Of a stretch of DNA of 64,000 nucleotides, positions 1 to 13,109 are shown piece after piece. A model generated the notes under the pieces. The model saw nothing but the letters and a program-made list of their open reading frames with translations, was not told the origin of the DNA and made no database searches. The DNA lies in the NCBI GenBank assembly GCA_036785705.1, contig JAWUZG010001076.1, positions 62,001-126,000 of the forward strand. The letters are read 5' to 3'. Numbering within the stretch: position 1 is the stretch's first letter; every line of letters starts with the position of its first letter. The DNA comes from Acanthornis magna (lineage: Eukaryota; Chordata; Aves; Passeriformes; Acanthizidae). A program made the position numbers and the translations under genes.

Positions 1-3000
1 GTGATTCTTATCAGAAGTTGTGTTTTGTCTCAGCATCTATGCAAACTACAAAAAATGGGCTACTTTTGGAGGTCTGCAATAGCAAAGGTGTCCCTGCAAT
101 ACTGTAACTGCTGTGTTAATTGTGTGAGCTTGGGTCACTGTTATTTGAGGTATATTGAGTGTATGTGTGCAGTAAACAATGAATTTTTGAATTTTCAGAA
201 TATGCAAATATTTTAGCAAAGCAAGCCACATTCCAATTTGAAAGGAGATGATGACCTAACTAGAGCTGCAATGTCCCACCACCAAGGATTACCCATGAGC
301 TTCCTTCCACTTGTACAAACAAAATCAATAAATCAGTAAGAAATCTTCATTTGAGAACAAAGGTAAAATAATGTAAATCCTTGGTTGTTGGATTATATAA
401 TGCCACTGACAAGCCCTAAGTCCAAATAAAACCCTTTTGTAACCTTGGGTTGTGCTCTGAGCAATGTAACCTGTAATTTAGCTGTACACCTGTTTCTTTT
501 CTTGACATACTTAATTTAGAATCATAAAATTAAGGTTGGGTGAGCCCAGATTAGGTGAGGAAAATATTCTGGTTCATCTCTAAAATAGTCCACATCAGCA
601 TATTTCTCTCTGCCTCATGACCTTCGGGCAGAGACTTTTGCAGGTGATGCCTCTAAGGAGCAATTTCTGTTTCAGGAAGGTTACCGTGGTGCCTCCATCG
701 CTCATGTGTCACTAACCCAGCTGGTGCCAGGGTTCTCGTGTGACTGTGGGCAAACATGAACCATCCCTGGCCTCTCCGTGTTGTTGCCTCCTCTTCAGCC
801 CCCGGCCAGCGAAGATCTGCCACCATTTCCCATCTCTGCAGCAGGAGAGGCTGCTCCCAGGGCTGGCACTCAGTGCCAATATCCTACGAGTCCAGGGTCA
901 CCTCCTGACCCCGTGCTGTAGGCCACCAAGTTGGTCTCACCATACAGCGGAAATGCAGTTGTCTTTCTAGGGTTTGTGCAGCTCTCCTATTACCTAGGTG
1001 TCAACATAGATAAATTTTTACTTTTCATTGTTGTTCATGGATATGGCAAGTCATAGTTTAGTTATTAAAGAAATCAGGTGCAGGGAAAATGAACTGGTGA
1101 AAGGTACAGGATGAAAAAAATTAAAAGCCAGCTTGTAAAGATCTTGCTATAAATATTATAATGAAAGAATAAAAAGTAAGAATGCCATAGGAGAATCTCA
1201 GTAGCATAATTCTTACATACAATAATCCATGATAGCAAAATAAAATAATGCCATACAGAAAAGATATGGGAGACTCCACAGGGAGTGGAAATAGAGACTG
1301 TGGAAGTATTTAGATGACTTTTCCGAGGAAATTGGAGGAGAAATTGTTGAGAGAGTAAACTCATTTTGTGAAATTATAATCCAATACACCATCTGGGAAT
1401 GTGCACAGTTCCAGCTGAGCAAGACGTCTTAGTGGTTTGGTGTGATAAATGCTAACTCATTGTAAAATCCCATTTTCATGATGTTGTGAATTTATTTCTT
1501 CTGTTGAGGGGGAAAAACAGACATAAATATACACAGCTTTATGTCTGAGAGTAGTAAGGGTAGAGAATAAATGAAAATATTTTCAGTACCTTAAATTGCT
1601 GAAAAGTCTTGTCAGGCAACCTAATTAGTGTTTCAAATACATTGCATTACACAAACAACATTGATTTAAATGTTGGACAAAAAATGCATATTTTCATCTA
1701 TGTATTTTAAAAGAAGTTGATGAAATTTGCTGTGATATGGGATGTCTATAAAATGCCCTTTGCAAAATCATAATTTTCAATATATTTCTAGTACAGCATG
1801 TATCACAGGGCCTGAATCAAGTCTTTAAAAACAAATAGATTAGGATTAAATTGGCAGTAAGTGAGAAATAAGAGTTTTGCAGATCCTGGCTTTTGGATGC
1901 CTTTCAACCTCAAGTAAGTTACCATTGCCATAGCAATTCCTTTTTCTTGTGAGTTAGCAAAATGGGGAAAAGCACTGACTTCTTGGAAAACAAAAGCTTT
2001 AGCAGTCAAATGTGACTATGTTAGTGTGCTCTAGTTATGCAGCATGTAATTTATTTTTCATTAGTATACTGTACACATAAAACCAAATAGTATTGTTAAT
2101 AATAAAAGAAAATACTTATTGATGGTTACAGGTGCTTTGCATGTGGAGCCTCTAAAGAGTATTGTTGATCTAGATATTTACGTCTTTTTAAACTTGGTTT
2201 GTTACGTCAGCAAATAATTTTGGGTGTTCTCTGGATCTGCCCCTGCTGCCCCAGGGCTGTGAGCACCATGCTCACCTGGGAGGTCACTGTAATCATCTTC
2301 TCCATAAAAAACCATCCCAGCTGTACGCTAATTCCTTTCAGCGGATGCTTTTATTCATCAATTATATTTTCAGCAAAACACTAAACAAAATGGATCCTCT
2401 CTCAGTTCTGCCTGCTTTTCCTGTTCCCATGCCTATTGGGCTCTGCCTCTCACCCCTTCCTTCCATGTTTGTCCCTCCCCCCCAAGCGCTCCCCAGGACT
2501 CTGAGCTCTGGTGCCCTTCCTACCTGAGAAGTGTGAGAGGGGCTGCCTGATCCTTGGCTTCTGAGCTCACAAAGGTGCAGACTGTGCCTCTTGCCCCAGT
2601 GCTCCTTGGGGAGGAGAGGAGGGAGATGGGGCTGTTGACTGTGGCCCATCTCCTGCAGGAGATTGTGGGAAATACGGAGCAAGATGCAAAATGGGAAGCT
2701 GATTGCCATAAGGTTTGTCAGATGTATTAAGTGTGGCGCACTAGGATTGCAATGGAAAGGTTTGTAATTAGCAGCTCTGAAGTGCACTGAGTTGAGTCTG
2801 TGGGTGAACACCTTTATCTCCTGGGCCGAATTCTCAGTTGGTACCAAGTCACAGTGATTTTTCAAGGGCTGCACTGAGTATTGCTTGTGGTAGTAGCAGT
2901 ACAGATGAGAATATAGAGAAGACAAATAAGGAAAAAAACCAACCTTAAAGTTTTGGAAGAATTATATTGACAGTTAGGTGTGAATGTCTGAAATATGACA

Positions 3001-3400
3001 TGCCTCTTTTGCTTGATCTTGGTTTGCCTTCTAGTGCAACAGGTCCTACTTATCTTCCAAGTTGGTTTTGGGAGGAAAGATGTGTTGTTTTTTTTTTTAA
3101 GAGCAAAAAATTAATAAGTAAGATAACAAAAATATGCCTATTCTTCTTTTTTTTCTTTGCTTCACTCTTGGGTAGTTTTGTAATGGTCAAATGAGATTAG
3201 TTATAAATTTCACGCATCAGTACTTTTTTCGTATTTCCTCCTGAACTGCTTAAGATCTTTGATTGTGGACAAAGACTAGATGGTACTAGGTAATGCAACA
3301 ATTAAAAAAACAAACAAAGACAACAAAAAAAACCCCCACCCCTTGTTCCTTGCAGTCAAGCAGTTCCACCCCTGTGTCTCACTCACATCAAACAAGCTCT
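1..3400. other. Unique AT-rich non-coding stretch
   Basis: I see no gene, RNA gene or clear transposon here. Open frames on both strands are short and match no family I recognise. The minus-strand frame across 2362-2925 is the longest (187 codons), but it has no domain, no convincing splice or start context, and runs through a locally GC-richer patch (about 2440-2660) where stop codons are rarer by composition. Short T runs occur near 3082-3098 and 3145-3160. A 25-bp piece near 519-545 faintly resembles a minus-strand CR1 end but is too short to call. Confidence 0.6.
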
Positions 3401-3403
3401 CAG

Positions 3404-3424
3404 GTTATTAATATTGTTAATAAC
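3404..3424. repeat. Short inverted repeat with 8-bp arms
   Basis: GTTATTAA and TTAATAAC are exact reverse complements separated by five bases. The site is AT-rich and probably has no structural role on its own. It opens a stretch (about 3400-3720) with several TAAT and ATTA homeodomain-type cores, which is weak evidence for regulatory DNA. Confidence 0.5.
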
Positions 3425-4783
3425 AGTTTTTGAATTGCCTACTCATATGTGGAGATGTATAAACACCAGGAGAGCTGAAGGTGAGGAATAATAAATAACG
3501 TGCCATCAGAAAATATTTAATTACAGTGCAAAATTGAGATAGCAAGCCTTGTGTGCAGGGAGGAGTGGACCAGTAGCAGCAGCTATAATTCATGATAGGT
3601 CAAGCCATCTATGAAGGAAAAGCTTTAATTTGTAAACCTTGTCAAGCCCAGGGGGAAGCAATTACTGATGAGAAACAAGTTTCTTTCATGTCAATCTCAT
3701 CATGAGGGGCTTTTTTGTTTGTTTTTAAATAAGGGCGGCTGCTGCTGCTTTTTTTCCCCAGAAACCAACAGAAGTAACATGCAATATAATGTAGATTGAA
3801 GAGGAAATTCACCTGTCAGCTTAATGAACAAATCAGTACTCATTAAACAGACTTAGGTCTCTGAATGTATTTTTTGCAAAGGTAAGGCTAGATTTAATTT
3901 CTGAGTGCATCTCTGAGCCAGTACAGCTGCGAGGTCTTACCAGACCGGTAAAAGCCTTCAGCAGCTGTGTTGCCACCAAGGCACTCCGAGGTACAACTTT
4001 GTCCCGTTCTCTTTTGCTGTGCACGTGTGTAGCAGTTTGCCCTTGGCCCATCCCAGTCTCACATTTTGGTTTCTCTGAGCATCCCAGCTGCAATGGCTGA
4101 CTCTTTCAGTGTGATAAAATCCAGCATCTGTCTGTCCTTCCCTGCCTGCTCACAGAGTGAAACCTCAGTGCCTGGACATTCCTCCATTGTGCCCCAGAGG
4201 GACTCACTCCACGTCACAGTCCTGCCTCAGGGAAGGAGATGGTGTCTCGTGGAGTTGGCTACAGAGACAAGCAAATATGCGCTATTTTTGGGGGGGAAAA
4301 AGTACTCATAGAATTCTGTTTTGTTTGGCGTGAAAGTGTTTCTTTCATATGAGATCAAAGAACAAAAAGCACCTTTTCAAGATATTTGTGCTGCCTTGTG
4401 TCTTTGCCATAATTAATTTGTTACTAGTTTTTATCTCAGTAAAAGACTCTGAGCTTTTCTGAAACTCATGTTTATGTATATGTCTTTGTAAAAGAACTAC
4501 ATAAATAAGGTAAATTTAGGTGTTGTGGGGCTGTTCTGTGCAAAATTTTCTTTATAATTTTTAACAGCATTCTAGAAGGCATTAGTTCCAACTCGGTCTC
4601 CTTTACAGGAAATATCAGTTTTGATTTGAACAGCTGATACGCAAGGGTGTGGATCCAATAGGAAAAATTAACAGGGCATTGTTACTATGAATGTGAAGAA
4701 GTAGCTAAAGCATTTAGTGTGCAACTTGCTGTTGAAAGCCACTTTGTTACCTTGTGACTTCAAGAGGCTAATGACATGTTAGT

Positions 4784-4808
4784 TAAAAAAAGAAAAAAAG
4801 AAAAAAAG
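4784..4808 (+). repeat. (AAAAAAAG)n low-complexity tract
   Basis: Three successive runs of seven A closed by a G give a short purine-only tract. It may be slippage-prone and variable in length. No function is implied. Confidence 0.7.
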
Positions 4809-7294
4809 AAGCTCCAAGGTAAATCACAAAACAGTATTTCAGAGGAACTGAATAGGAATTGTGGTAAAAATTGAAAATTACGGGCATGTGGCTCTTAATT
4901 AATGTGAATTTAAAGGCCATATGGAGAAGAGCCAACACAGCATTTGTAAAGAGAAGTCATGCTTCAGAAATCAGTGTAATTCCCTGATGGTCTCTGCAAG
5001 TGTATGCAAGGGAAGTCTCTCATTAAAGGCTCTCAAAGATATTAAATTCCTGTGAAGTAAGAGAATTAAGCATTGGTTGAAAGATAAAACAGAAAAGGTA
5101 TATTTGTTAGCTCAGCTGAAGGAGAGAGGGCAGCGGTGAAGTCCAGTATGGGTGCACGCAGCACAGCATACTCATACATGGTAACGGAAAGAGCTTGCAT
5201 ACTGTGGGGATTAATGCTGGATCCAATTCTGTGTAGAGAAATCTTAAATGGTGCACAAGAGAGGGGAACACATCAGAACCTCAAAAGGAAGAGTAGAAAT
5301 TATTGGAAAAGAAATTGGAAAACAGAGCAGGGAACATCAGTACCAGATCGTGGGTTGGTGGTTCTCTCACATTTGGACCCTTCTTCCCTCTCCGTTCACA
5401 GAGGCGTGGTAGAGCTGAATGAAGTATCTAGAAGAAGGATTGAAATTATGGAACAGTTTACATTCTAGAGAATCCTCAGTTTAGGACTCTCCAGGCTGGA
5501 TAAGTCGACTGTGGAGAAATATATTTTTAAGCTGAGTTTTGTCAGCATTTACCACCTATACATTTCCTGGATTGAAAATACAAAAATTGAACATGCCTCT
5601 TTAAACAAACAAACCAGCCCCCATCTCTAAAGAGTTTATGTATTATTTTAAAGTACATTTTCAAGAGAGTTGTGGAATTATTAAGCAATCTTGCATCAAA
5701 CTTCTGGATCTTTAGCTGCTACTCTCACAGGATATACCTCAGTTCTCTTGCTGAGGGAACTGCACAAATATAGTGCATATTTTAAGAGTATGAAAACTGA
5801 TATAAGCACAGATGGTGCTAAATTGTAGTTGCTGCATCCACGGCTTGAGCCTGCAGTAGTTTCTGGAAGTACCAAGAGTCCACCTTGCATCTTACTGTTT
5901 TGGTGGTTTTGTGTGAATTCCTGCCCTCAGATAAAGTGCTGTTTACATTAAAGTTCACGCTTTAATCAGAGACAAGCACAGCAGAAAAATTAAGGAGCTG
6001 TTTTGGCCAGAGTTGCTTTAGATGTTGGATTGCATGGAGTACAGAGCACTGATATGAGGGAGGAGAAGTGTGGAGGGCTCCTCTAAGCAAAGCACTTTCA
6101 ACTTCCTCACCTTTATTACAGTTACGGACAAAACAAATGAAAGCTTGCTTGTTTTGTTGTTTCCTGGCTTTGCCTGGGTTCTTCTAGGAGGTTTCTGTTT
6201 GAGTACAAGTGTATTCTTCTCTGTGTTGCTGCTTCACACTTGGTTTTGTTCCATCAGGATGTTTGTTTAACAACCTGCTCCGCTGGCTGCTGTCCAGGTG
6301 AATGCTGGCATCTAGCAAATAGCAAAGCCATTTTCCCTCCAAGAATTAATATGTGTAAGGTTGTGGGGAGACAGATGGAGGAATTTAAATAATTGCATAC
6401 CATTTAAATACACATGGACCATGGGTGTGGTGTGGAATGTGGAGAGCAAAGGGCAGCTGGAATAGAGGACAGTTTGAGGGCTGGCTGTAGACCAGGACAT
6501 TTGCAGGCTCAGATGCACACCTGGTGAAAGTATGTCTGGACATAGTGGAAGAAAGGAGGTATATGGGCTCATCTGGGTTCTACCAGCCTTTTTGATCCTC
6601 CTGCTACTAAAAGCTATTTCGTGATGAGGAGAGTATGCGACCTTTAATGTTCACCAATAAGTCCCAGCTTTTTTGCTTCAGTGTCCTCAGTAAAAGCCTT
6701 TTAAATCAAAATTCTGCTCCCATTTCAGCATGGCTGGAAATGAAACTTGCTAAAACCTGATGAATAGGCTCTACCAGCTTTCTTTGCTCCATGTTTGATT
6801 GTTTCCTCGCTTGCATAGCCTGTTTAATATCTCAGATATACTAATTTCTTTTCTATGTGTTGACATGCACTCTGCAGCACACCTTCTGGTATTCAGCTAT
6901 TACATATATGATAAATGAACACGCCAGTGTCAGGTATACTGAAAATCAATGCTGTTAGTATGCAAACAAATGGCAGACCTGTAACCTCTCCAAAGGGAAA
7001 GCATCTCAGTAGCTACAGGAATCAAAACCTTCATGATTTGGTGTTACCTTGTGAAATCTGCATTCAGAATGATAATTCAGGCTAATGGCTTCATGCTCCC
7101 GTGGGGCAGCTGAAATAGATTCTGAAATGGCATAAGAAAAGGGTATAGTAAATAAACGCAATGAGCTGTCAAAGAATATTTCTACATCAAACAAGTCTCT
7201 GAACCTTTTTGTGCTTCATAATATGACCTTTTCTAGCTGCTCTGTTTTTTGCCTGAATCAGATCATGAAATGAAACACATTAGCTACAAAATAA

Positions 7295-7311
7295 AAATAA
7301 TAATAATAATA
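7295..7311 (+). repeat. (AAT)n microsatellite, about five units
   Basis: A short AAT trinucleotide run follows an A-rich lead-in. It is probably a small polymorphic microsatellite. Confidence 0.75.
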
Positions 7312-9765
7312 AACAACCATTTATATAGCCACTAAAAGTGTTAGAATATGGTAGAGAGAATTCTATTAATTTACAGTAGATTGGTGAGGATAAAACACCC
7401 TTTGATTGCAGTTGCTAAGCAACCCTTTTCTGAGCAGATGTAGGTACCATTCCTGTTTGTTTAACACCAGCCGTACTGGAGTCTGGCCGCAAAATATGTT
7501 ACAGCAGCAGCAGGGAATAGCGAAGGAGAGCAATTTTAGCATTGTGATGCTGAAGGATCTTTCTCTTGCATCCTTCATGCATGAATAATACAAATGAGAT
7601 TGCACGGAGAAAGCTTGACACATTGGATAAAATAAGCTTGTATTACCGTGTTTTCACCTGTTGCTCACAAGATTATTTGTTAAAAAAAAAAAGTCATTAT
7701 TCCCATTCTGCATGTGTGGAAATGGGACACAGAAATGTTAGACTTCCCTATCAAAAGCTGCTGTAGCTGCTCATTAGGCAGCATCAGGGCTGAAAGCAGA
7801 CCCCTGGTCTTCTCAGCCCCATACTCAGTGGTCTGTGTAGAGTTCAAAAGATATATTTGTCCTCAGAGTAATACACTCCAGCCAGCTATGTAGGATGATT
7901 TTGTGGTATTTATTTTACAGGAAACATCATTCATATTCAAGGGATTGTATCAGTGCTTAGAAAGACAATAACCAGAGTGTATAAAGAAATGTGATCTATG
8001 CTTCTGTATAAACACTGGTGTAACATATGTTTTTGTCATTTATACTTAACTCCCAGAATGTACTTACTTATGTTATTTACTTTTACAATCCAAAATTAAG
8101 TATATTTTATTCCAGACAAAGCGTGAGAGAGCAATCTGTTTGGATGTCTATTGAAAATTCATGTTCAGGGTGTTAAAGTGTAGTGATTTCCTTCCAGAAG
8201 ACCTCAGACTCAGAAGGCCAAATGTATGCAAAGAACACTTGCTCCAGAGGATCTTTGCCATTGGGAGTGGTGAAAATAACACTCTTTTGCTGCATGTTGT
8301 GATGGCTTTTGGCATGGGCATGTGAATGAGGCAAAGATATAAAAGAGGAAAAGGGTTCATCATCCCATCCAATTTTTATACTACAAATAATTAAACCGTA
8401 ATTTAGAGAATATGAGGTTCAATTACTGCCGTCGGTACTGAGTACAAGGTGATATCTGTGATAGTGTTCAGTTTGTCTTTTGTTAGTTTCACAGGTTGTG
8501 AGCAGGCTTTTTGTTTTTAACCCCTGGATATAGGAGGGGGGATCTGCCTTCTTTTTGGCAGGGGAAAGAGAATTTGGAGACGGGACGTTTTCCTCAGCTT
8601 AAAAGAAATAATGATCTCTTCAGAAGAAACTAATCTGGGTTTGATGATTTGGGTTTATGGTCTGTACCCTTTCATGTGTGCAGCTGTGGCTGCTTGTAGG
8701 AAAGCTGGGGTGTCCCAGGAGTGACATAGGCAGGGCATCCTTAGTTATTCTGAAAAGTGCCTATTTCCACAGCCTGGGAGGGTAAGGGGAGGACTGAGTG
8801 CTGGGGGAGAGCTGGAGGCAGAAGTCCCCAAAGAGTTTTAGCCACAGGTATTCTGGTTTTGTTTCTTTAATTAATCAGTGCATGGTAAACTTCCTTCCCA
8901 ATTTGTCATCATTTGAGTAATTATATCTAATATAGCTGAGGGTTCCCGAGGTGATCGGTGTTTTCAGTACCATGCAGACAAGCTATAAGGTGAGAGCTCT
9001 GGGGCTGGGGACAGCCCCACAAACAGGTCTGAGCTGCTGCATGGTGAAAGAACTTCTCAGGGAGAAATGGGACTTCTCAGGACTGAAATCCAGTAGGCAG
9101 AGAAAACACATGCCCAGAATTATAATTTGAGCTTGGTGATATTTATTATAATGCTAGCAGTTTTGTTTGTTTGTTTATTTTCTTATTTTTTGAAAAGGTA
9201 AATGCTTAAAAAAATGGCTTTGCCTGGGAATTCAGAAGTTTTGAAGTGGAAATTATGTGTTGTGATAGGTATTTTTAAAGCTTATGCAGCTCCAGAGGAA
9301 TGGAGTTGACCTCTTAAATAAGTTTACGCAATAATACCATCTATATGTTCAGAAATTAAATGAATGTTCAAGAAGGAACGAGCTTTCAGTACAGCTGCAG
9401 CTTTGACAAAAGAAAATGTAGTTTTATAAAGGCCCACATCAGGGTGAAAGAACACTGATTATTAACCTGCCCATCGAGTCATTGTAGTGCTTTCATCAGA
9501 ACTAACAGTGAAGATGTTTTATAAACATAAATACACAAATATTTATGAAACAGGACTTGCAATGTATTTCTGTTCATAACAATCTTGACCTCACTGTTCA
9601 ACCCTTACCAGAGTTCTTCTAGTTTCTCTTGCATAGCATAGTATCTGTTTGTTTTTCTCCAGTTAATCAGGTGGGGTTTAAGTGTTGTACTAATCACAAA
9701 CAATGTTAATGAAGATGGCTTACAGTCCTTTTGCATGTTGTAAATTCTTTCTTTTTCCTCCCCAG

Positions 9766-9772
9766 AAGACAG
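9766..9772 (+). other. Candidate 7-nt microexon (AAGACAG)
   Basis: A strong acceptor, with a run of pyrimidines ending in CCTCCCCAG at 9765, is followed by only seven bases and then a good donor, GTAAGAAG, at 9773. This is how very short neuronal-type microexons look. Seven nucleotides would shift the reading frame, which counts against a simple coding cassette. Such pairs also arise by chance in 64 kb. No flanking exons are identifiable, so the host transcript is unknown. Confidence 0.2.
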
Positions 9773-9779
9773 GTAAGAA

Positions 9780-12700
9780 GGAGCCTCTGAGGTATGAGAA
9801 ATGAAAGTGTATTTTAAAAAAATTATTAGATATACACATTTATATTTTTGAGTAATCTTTTCTTTAAATTGTCTGTGAATATATTTCGGTCATGAAGCTT
9901 AAGGGAATAACTCCGTTATGTCTAAGAGGTCCTTTTAGAGCTCAGTTTCTATCATCCCAACTATTAAAACCTGATGAAATGAACAGGTGTAGTGCCACCA
10001 AGAAAACCCTCATCTCTGGAGCACACTTTGATATAGTTTTGGTATGGTGTAAAAGAAATGTTTGTACTTCAGTTGCTTGGTATGAATGGCAGTAACTTTT
10101 CAGTTTCATGGAGCAGTGCAATACTTAGTCTCAAGGTGTACAGTCTCCTTTCCTTTACACATGTACTTTACATTAATAATAATGAGTATTACACATTTGG
10201 ATTATCATTAGGCTATTTTGAAAAAACTTTCAGTAATTTCTTAGATGAATTCTTATTTAGTGTTTGAAGTGTGTTGAAAGGTACAGATGATTTTGACCAT
10301 GAGAAAAGGAAAGGAATTCTGCAGAAATTAGCTGTTTTCAGTGCTTTCTTCCAGCTGAGAATTAGATAATGTATTAAAAAGACAAAAGCTAATCTTTCCC
10401 CCTCTGTAAAAGTCATTACCATTTAACAACTGCTGGAGGACTTGTATGAAGTACTTTAGAGGTCTCAATTCAGTTTCTAGAGCGCAGATGTCTTTAAAGT
10501 ACCACAAATATCCTAGAAATTATGGTATTTTAGCCCTTGTGTTTTGAGCAGATGATCTACGTGTTATGGATGTGGAGAGGGAAGCTGACTAATTTTGCCA
10601 AACCAGGCATGTCTTTTGTCCAATACCTTATATTCTGGGATTCGAGTGAGAAGTGAAGAAGTGCTGAGGCAGCAATTGCAGTCATCCAGTTTAACACAGA
10701 GCAGAGGGAGTGTGACTGTGATTTAGGAATAAAAGAACGTGATAAGTAAGTTTTGGACATTAGCTGCTCTGCTAATGTACTATTTTGTGTGACAGGAATG
10801 GGTATATAGATTTCTGTCCCTGAAATTGTTCATTTTTTGCTTCACTGAATGAAAGTTGTTGAAATCATAACTTTTGTCTCTGTCAGCTTACTTTCATTAA
10901 CCTTATTCATAATACAAAATCTCCTCAGTCTATGATAGTTTATGTTTAAAAGATCTGTAGTTATTTTCAGATTGCTTTTATTCAGTTCCCCATCCATTAA
11001 GCTTTTTTGTAACATCCTGTTTTTTCACTAGTGGCTGTAATTTTCATGTGCTTTGTTTAAAGTTCTGCTTGTTATTTTTGTTTTCCTGTCTCCTGAATTT
11101 GTGACTGTAGAGCATCTCCTGTATAACTTCCTCTGGTTTAAACTTTTCACTGATTTTGATGGACAGTCCTCCTTTTTATTGATTATTTTCATCTGAATCA
11201 GAGTATGAAAACACACTAGGCAGATGCTACAGTCCATCTAGTCATGTGTTTCAGCTTGCTATTTATTTTCAGTACCAGGCAATTTGTGTGTTTGCCCTTA
11301 CTGTTTAATGGGATTCCTTCTCCTGGAGCTGGGACTAATTTTCTTTTCATTGTGCTGCAATTTCAAGAGATTCTGAAAAACAAATAGTAACACATGAATT
11401 TCATAGACATCCTACTGCATACTGAAAATGGAGGAGGACCGGAACATGAAGGAAATGGATGAAAAATTAGAGTCCTTGATACAGGCAAAAGGCAAAAGCT
11501 CGGTTTTTTGGATATAACGTGGACAATTAGTGTAGTCGACACTGTTCAAAAGATAGAAGGGTAACACAGATTAAGGTGAACAGAATTTTAAAAATCTTTG
11601 TTAGGAAAAAAGTACTCTTAGTTGACTTAAAGTGTGGTCAGATAATTAGAATATAATTTTATAATTTTAAAATTAGATGGTACACTTGACTGCAGCCAAA
11701 ATTCAGCACCCAAACTGTCTCATCCTGTGAGGGGACCAGAATATTTTGATGTAATTTGTGGTTAAAATTTTCATGTCTCTTCTGTAGACCAGCATAAATC
11801 TGTTTCTTTCTTGTTTCTATAGCTTTAGTCTGCAAACCAGTCAACATCACTGTGAGAGAATGATGGTCTCCATACAGGGTGGTCTTGAACACACAGTGAT
11901 TATTCAAAGTTGTAGAACAGTCAGCTAATCATGACACCAGCCTTTCTTCCTCATTTTCTAGTGGCAACATTTTAGAAAGCCCGTGGACTCCTGTAATATG
12001 AGTGGTTTTGGTCATGGTTAATAATGGCTGATGCTTTTTCTGACTCTTGCCTCTCCTAGCATCAGAAACTAAATATATATTTTTTTTAAAAAGTTTTCTG
12101 TTTTGCTTACATTTAAAAAAATATTCCAAAAATAAAACAATCTTGATTTGTCACCTGTTATCTATTATTTGTCAGAAGGAATGACAAATATACTCATCTA
12201 ATAAATCCTGAAGTAAGGATCCAGTGCAGCCAGCACCTAAATTGCTTTTGTGTATTACAGTGGATAAAAATCTAGAAAAGGAATTGAGTATTGATTTTCC
12301 TAATCTGTTTTGATTTTGAATCAACAGAAAATGCATACACATGCAGCGCCCATACCAAAAAAGCTTCTTTTTAGGTCTGAACTTTCTTACATGCTTATAT
12401 ATATCTGCACAAAATATACAAAGATCTCACTTCTCTCATTTGCAAATATTTTGCATTGAGTCTGCATTTATTTTGACATAGAAAACCCTAAAGCATTCCC
12501 TTAAAGTCACTACCACTCTTGCTATCATCACCAGGCTTTAAAATTGTGTCTTAGATTTTGCTAAGTCCCTTACTTAAGTAATATTTTATTGGTTTAAAGC
12601 CTGAATCTCAACTTCTGCTTTTATTTATGTTTGATTGGCTTTCTTCCTGCTGTGTCTGGAGTGGTATATGCATCTGCAAATGATCTGAGTTTGCTAATGC

Positions 12701-12950
12701 GGAGATTTATAGGTGTCTTTTTTCCCCCTCAACAAAATACCAGAAATTAATGTAAAATACTTGTTTACCTGCACTTAGAAGTATTTTATAAACACCTGTG
12801 AAGAAACTAACCAGAATGTATGTGTTCTGGTCACCAGTTAATGCATTTCTATGTTCCCACAGACTTGCTATAACCCAAGTTGCAGTCATGAGTAACCCCG
12901 CCTTTTGGAGAAATTAATTTAGAACCCCCTTATTTTGATTTTTTTATTAC
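9780..12950. other. Unique AT-rich non-coding stretch
   Basis: I see no gene or named repeat. The open frames are short and in low-complexity AT-rich sequence. A/T-rich runs occur near 11650-11680 and 12075-12125. Confidence 0.6.
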
Positions 12951-12952
12951 AG

Positions 12953-13101
12953 TGGGACCTGTCAGGTTAGATGCTTTGTTGTGCTTAACTGCTGATGGTG
13001 GCAACTTAGGCTTTAAACAACTTTGAAACCACTTGTGCTTGATCTGGAACTTAGTGAAGCAGATGGAAAGTCTGCAAGATGAAAATGGTGTATTGAGAAC
13101 A
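12953..13101 (+). other. Candidate non-coding or 5'-terminal exon
   Basis: A T-rich acceptor (GATTTTTTTATTACAG, ending 12952) and a consensus donor (ACA then GTAAGTC at 13102) delimit 149 nt. All three frames contain stops, so it cannot be an internal coding exon. Its 3' end holds an ATG at 13060 that opens a frame reading MESLQDENGVLRT up to the donor, so it could be a 5' exon carrying a start codon. The peptide is polar and plausible but I do not recognise it. Chance pairing of signals is a real alternative. Confidence 0.15.
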
Positions 13102-13109
13102 GTAAGTCA

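Larger units (their letters stand above)
3725..9750. other. Unique non-coding stretch with small low-complexity tracts
   Basis: No coding gene is supported. The open frame at 5136-5468 (110 codons) lacks any domain I recognise. Its neighbourhood (5107-5520) has only a vague CR1-like flavour near its right end and was not called. Low-complexity pieces are an A7G repeat at about 4784-4808 and an AAT run at about 7295-7311, listed separately. The rest is AT-rich sequence without a recognisable feature. Confidence 0.55.

Noticed and set aside
519..545. AGAATCATAAAATTAAGGTTGG-like piece resembling a minus-strand CR1 end
   Set aside because: Only about 25 bases match and the following CR1 sequence is absent.
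2362..2925. 187-codon minus-strand frame, the longest in the window
   Set aside because: Low-complexity Ser/His/Gly-rich composition in a GC-richer patch, no known domain, no supporting promoter or splice context.
5107..5520. Possible ancient CR1 copy around GGACTCTCCAGGCTGGATAAG-like words
   Set aside because: Only isolated words match; order and spacing are not convincing.
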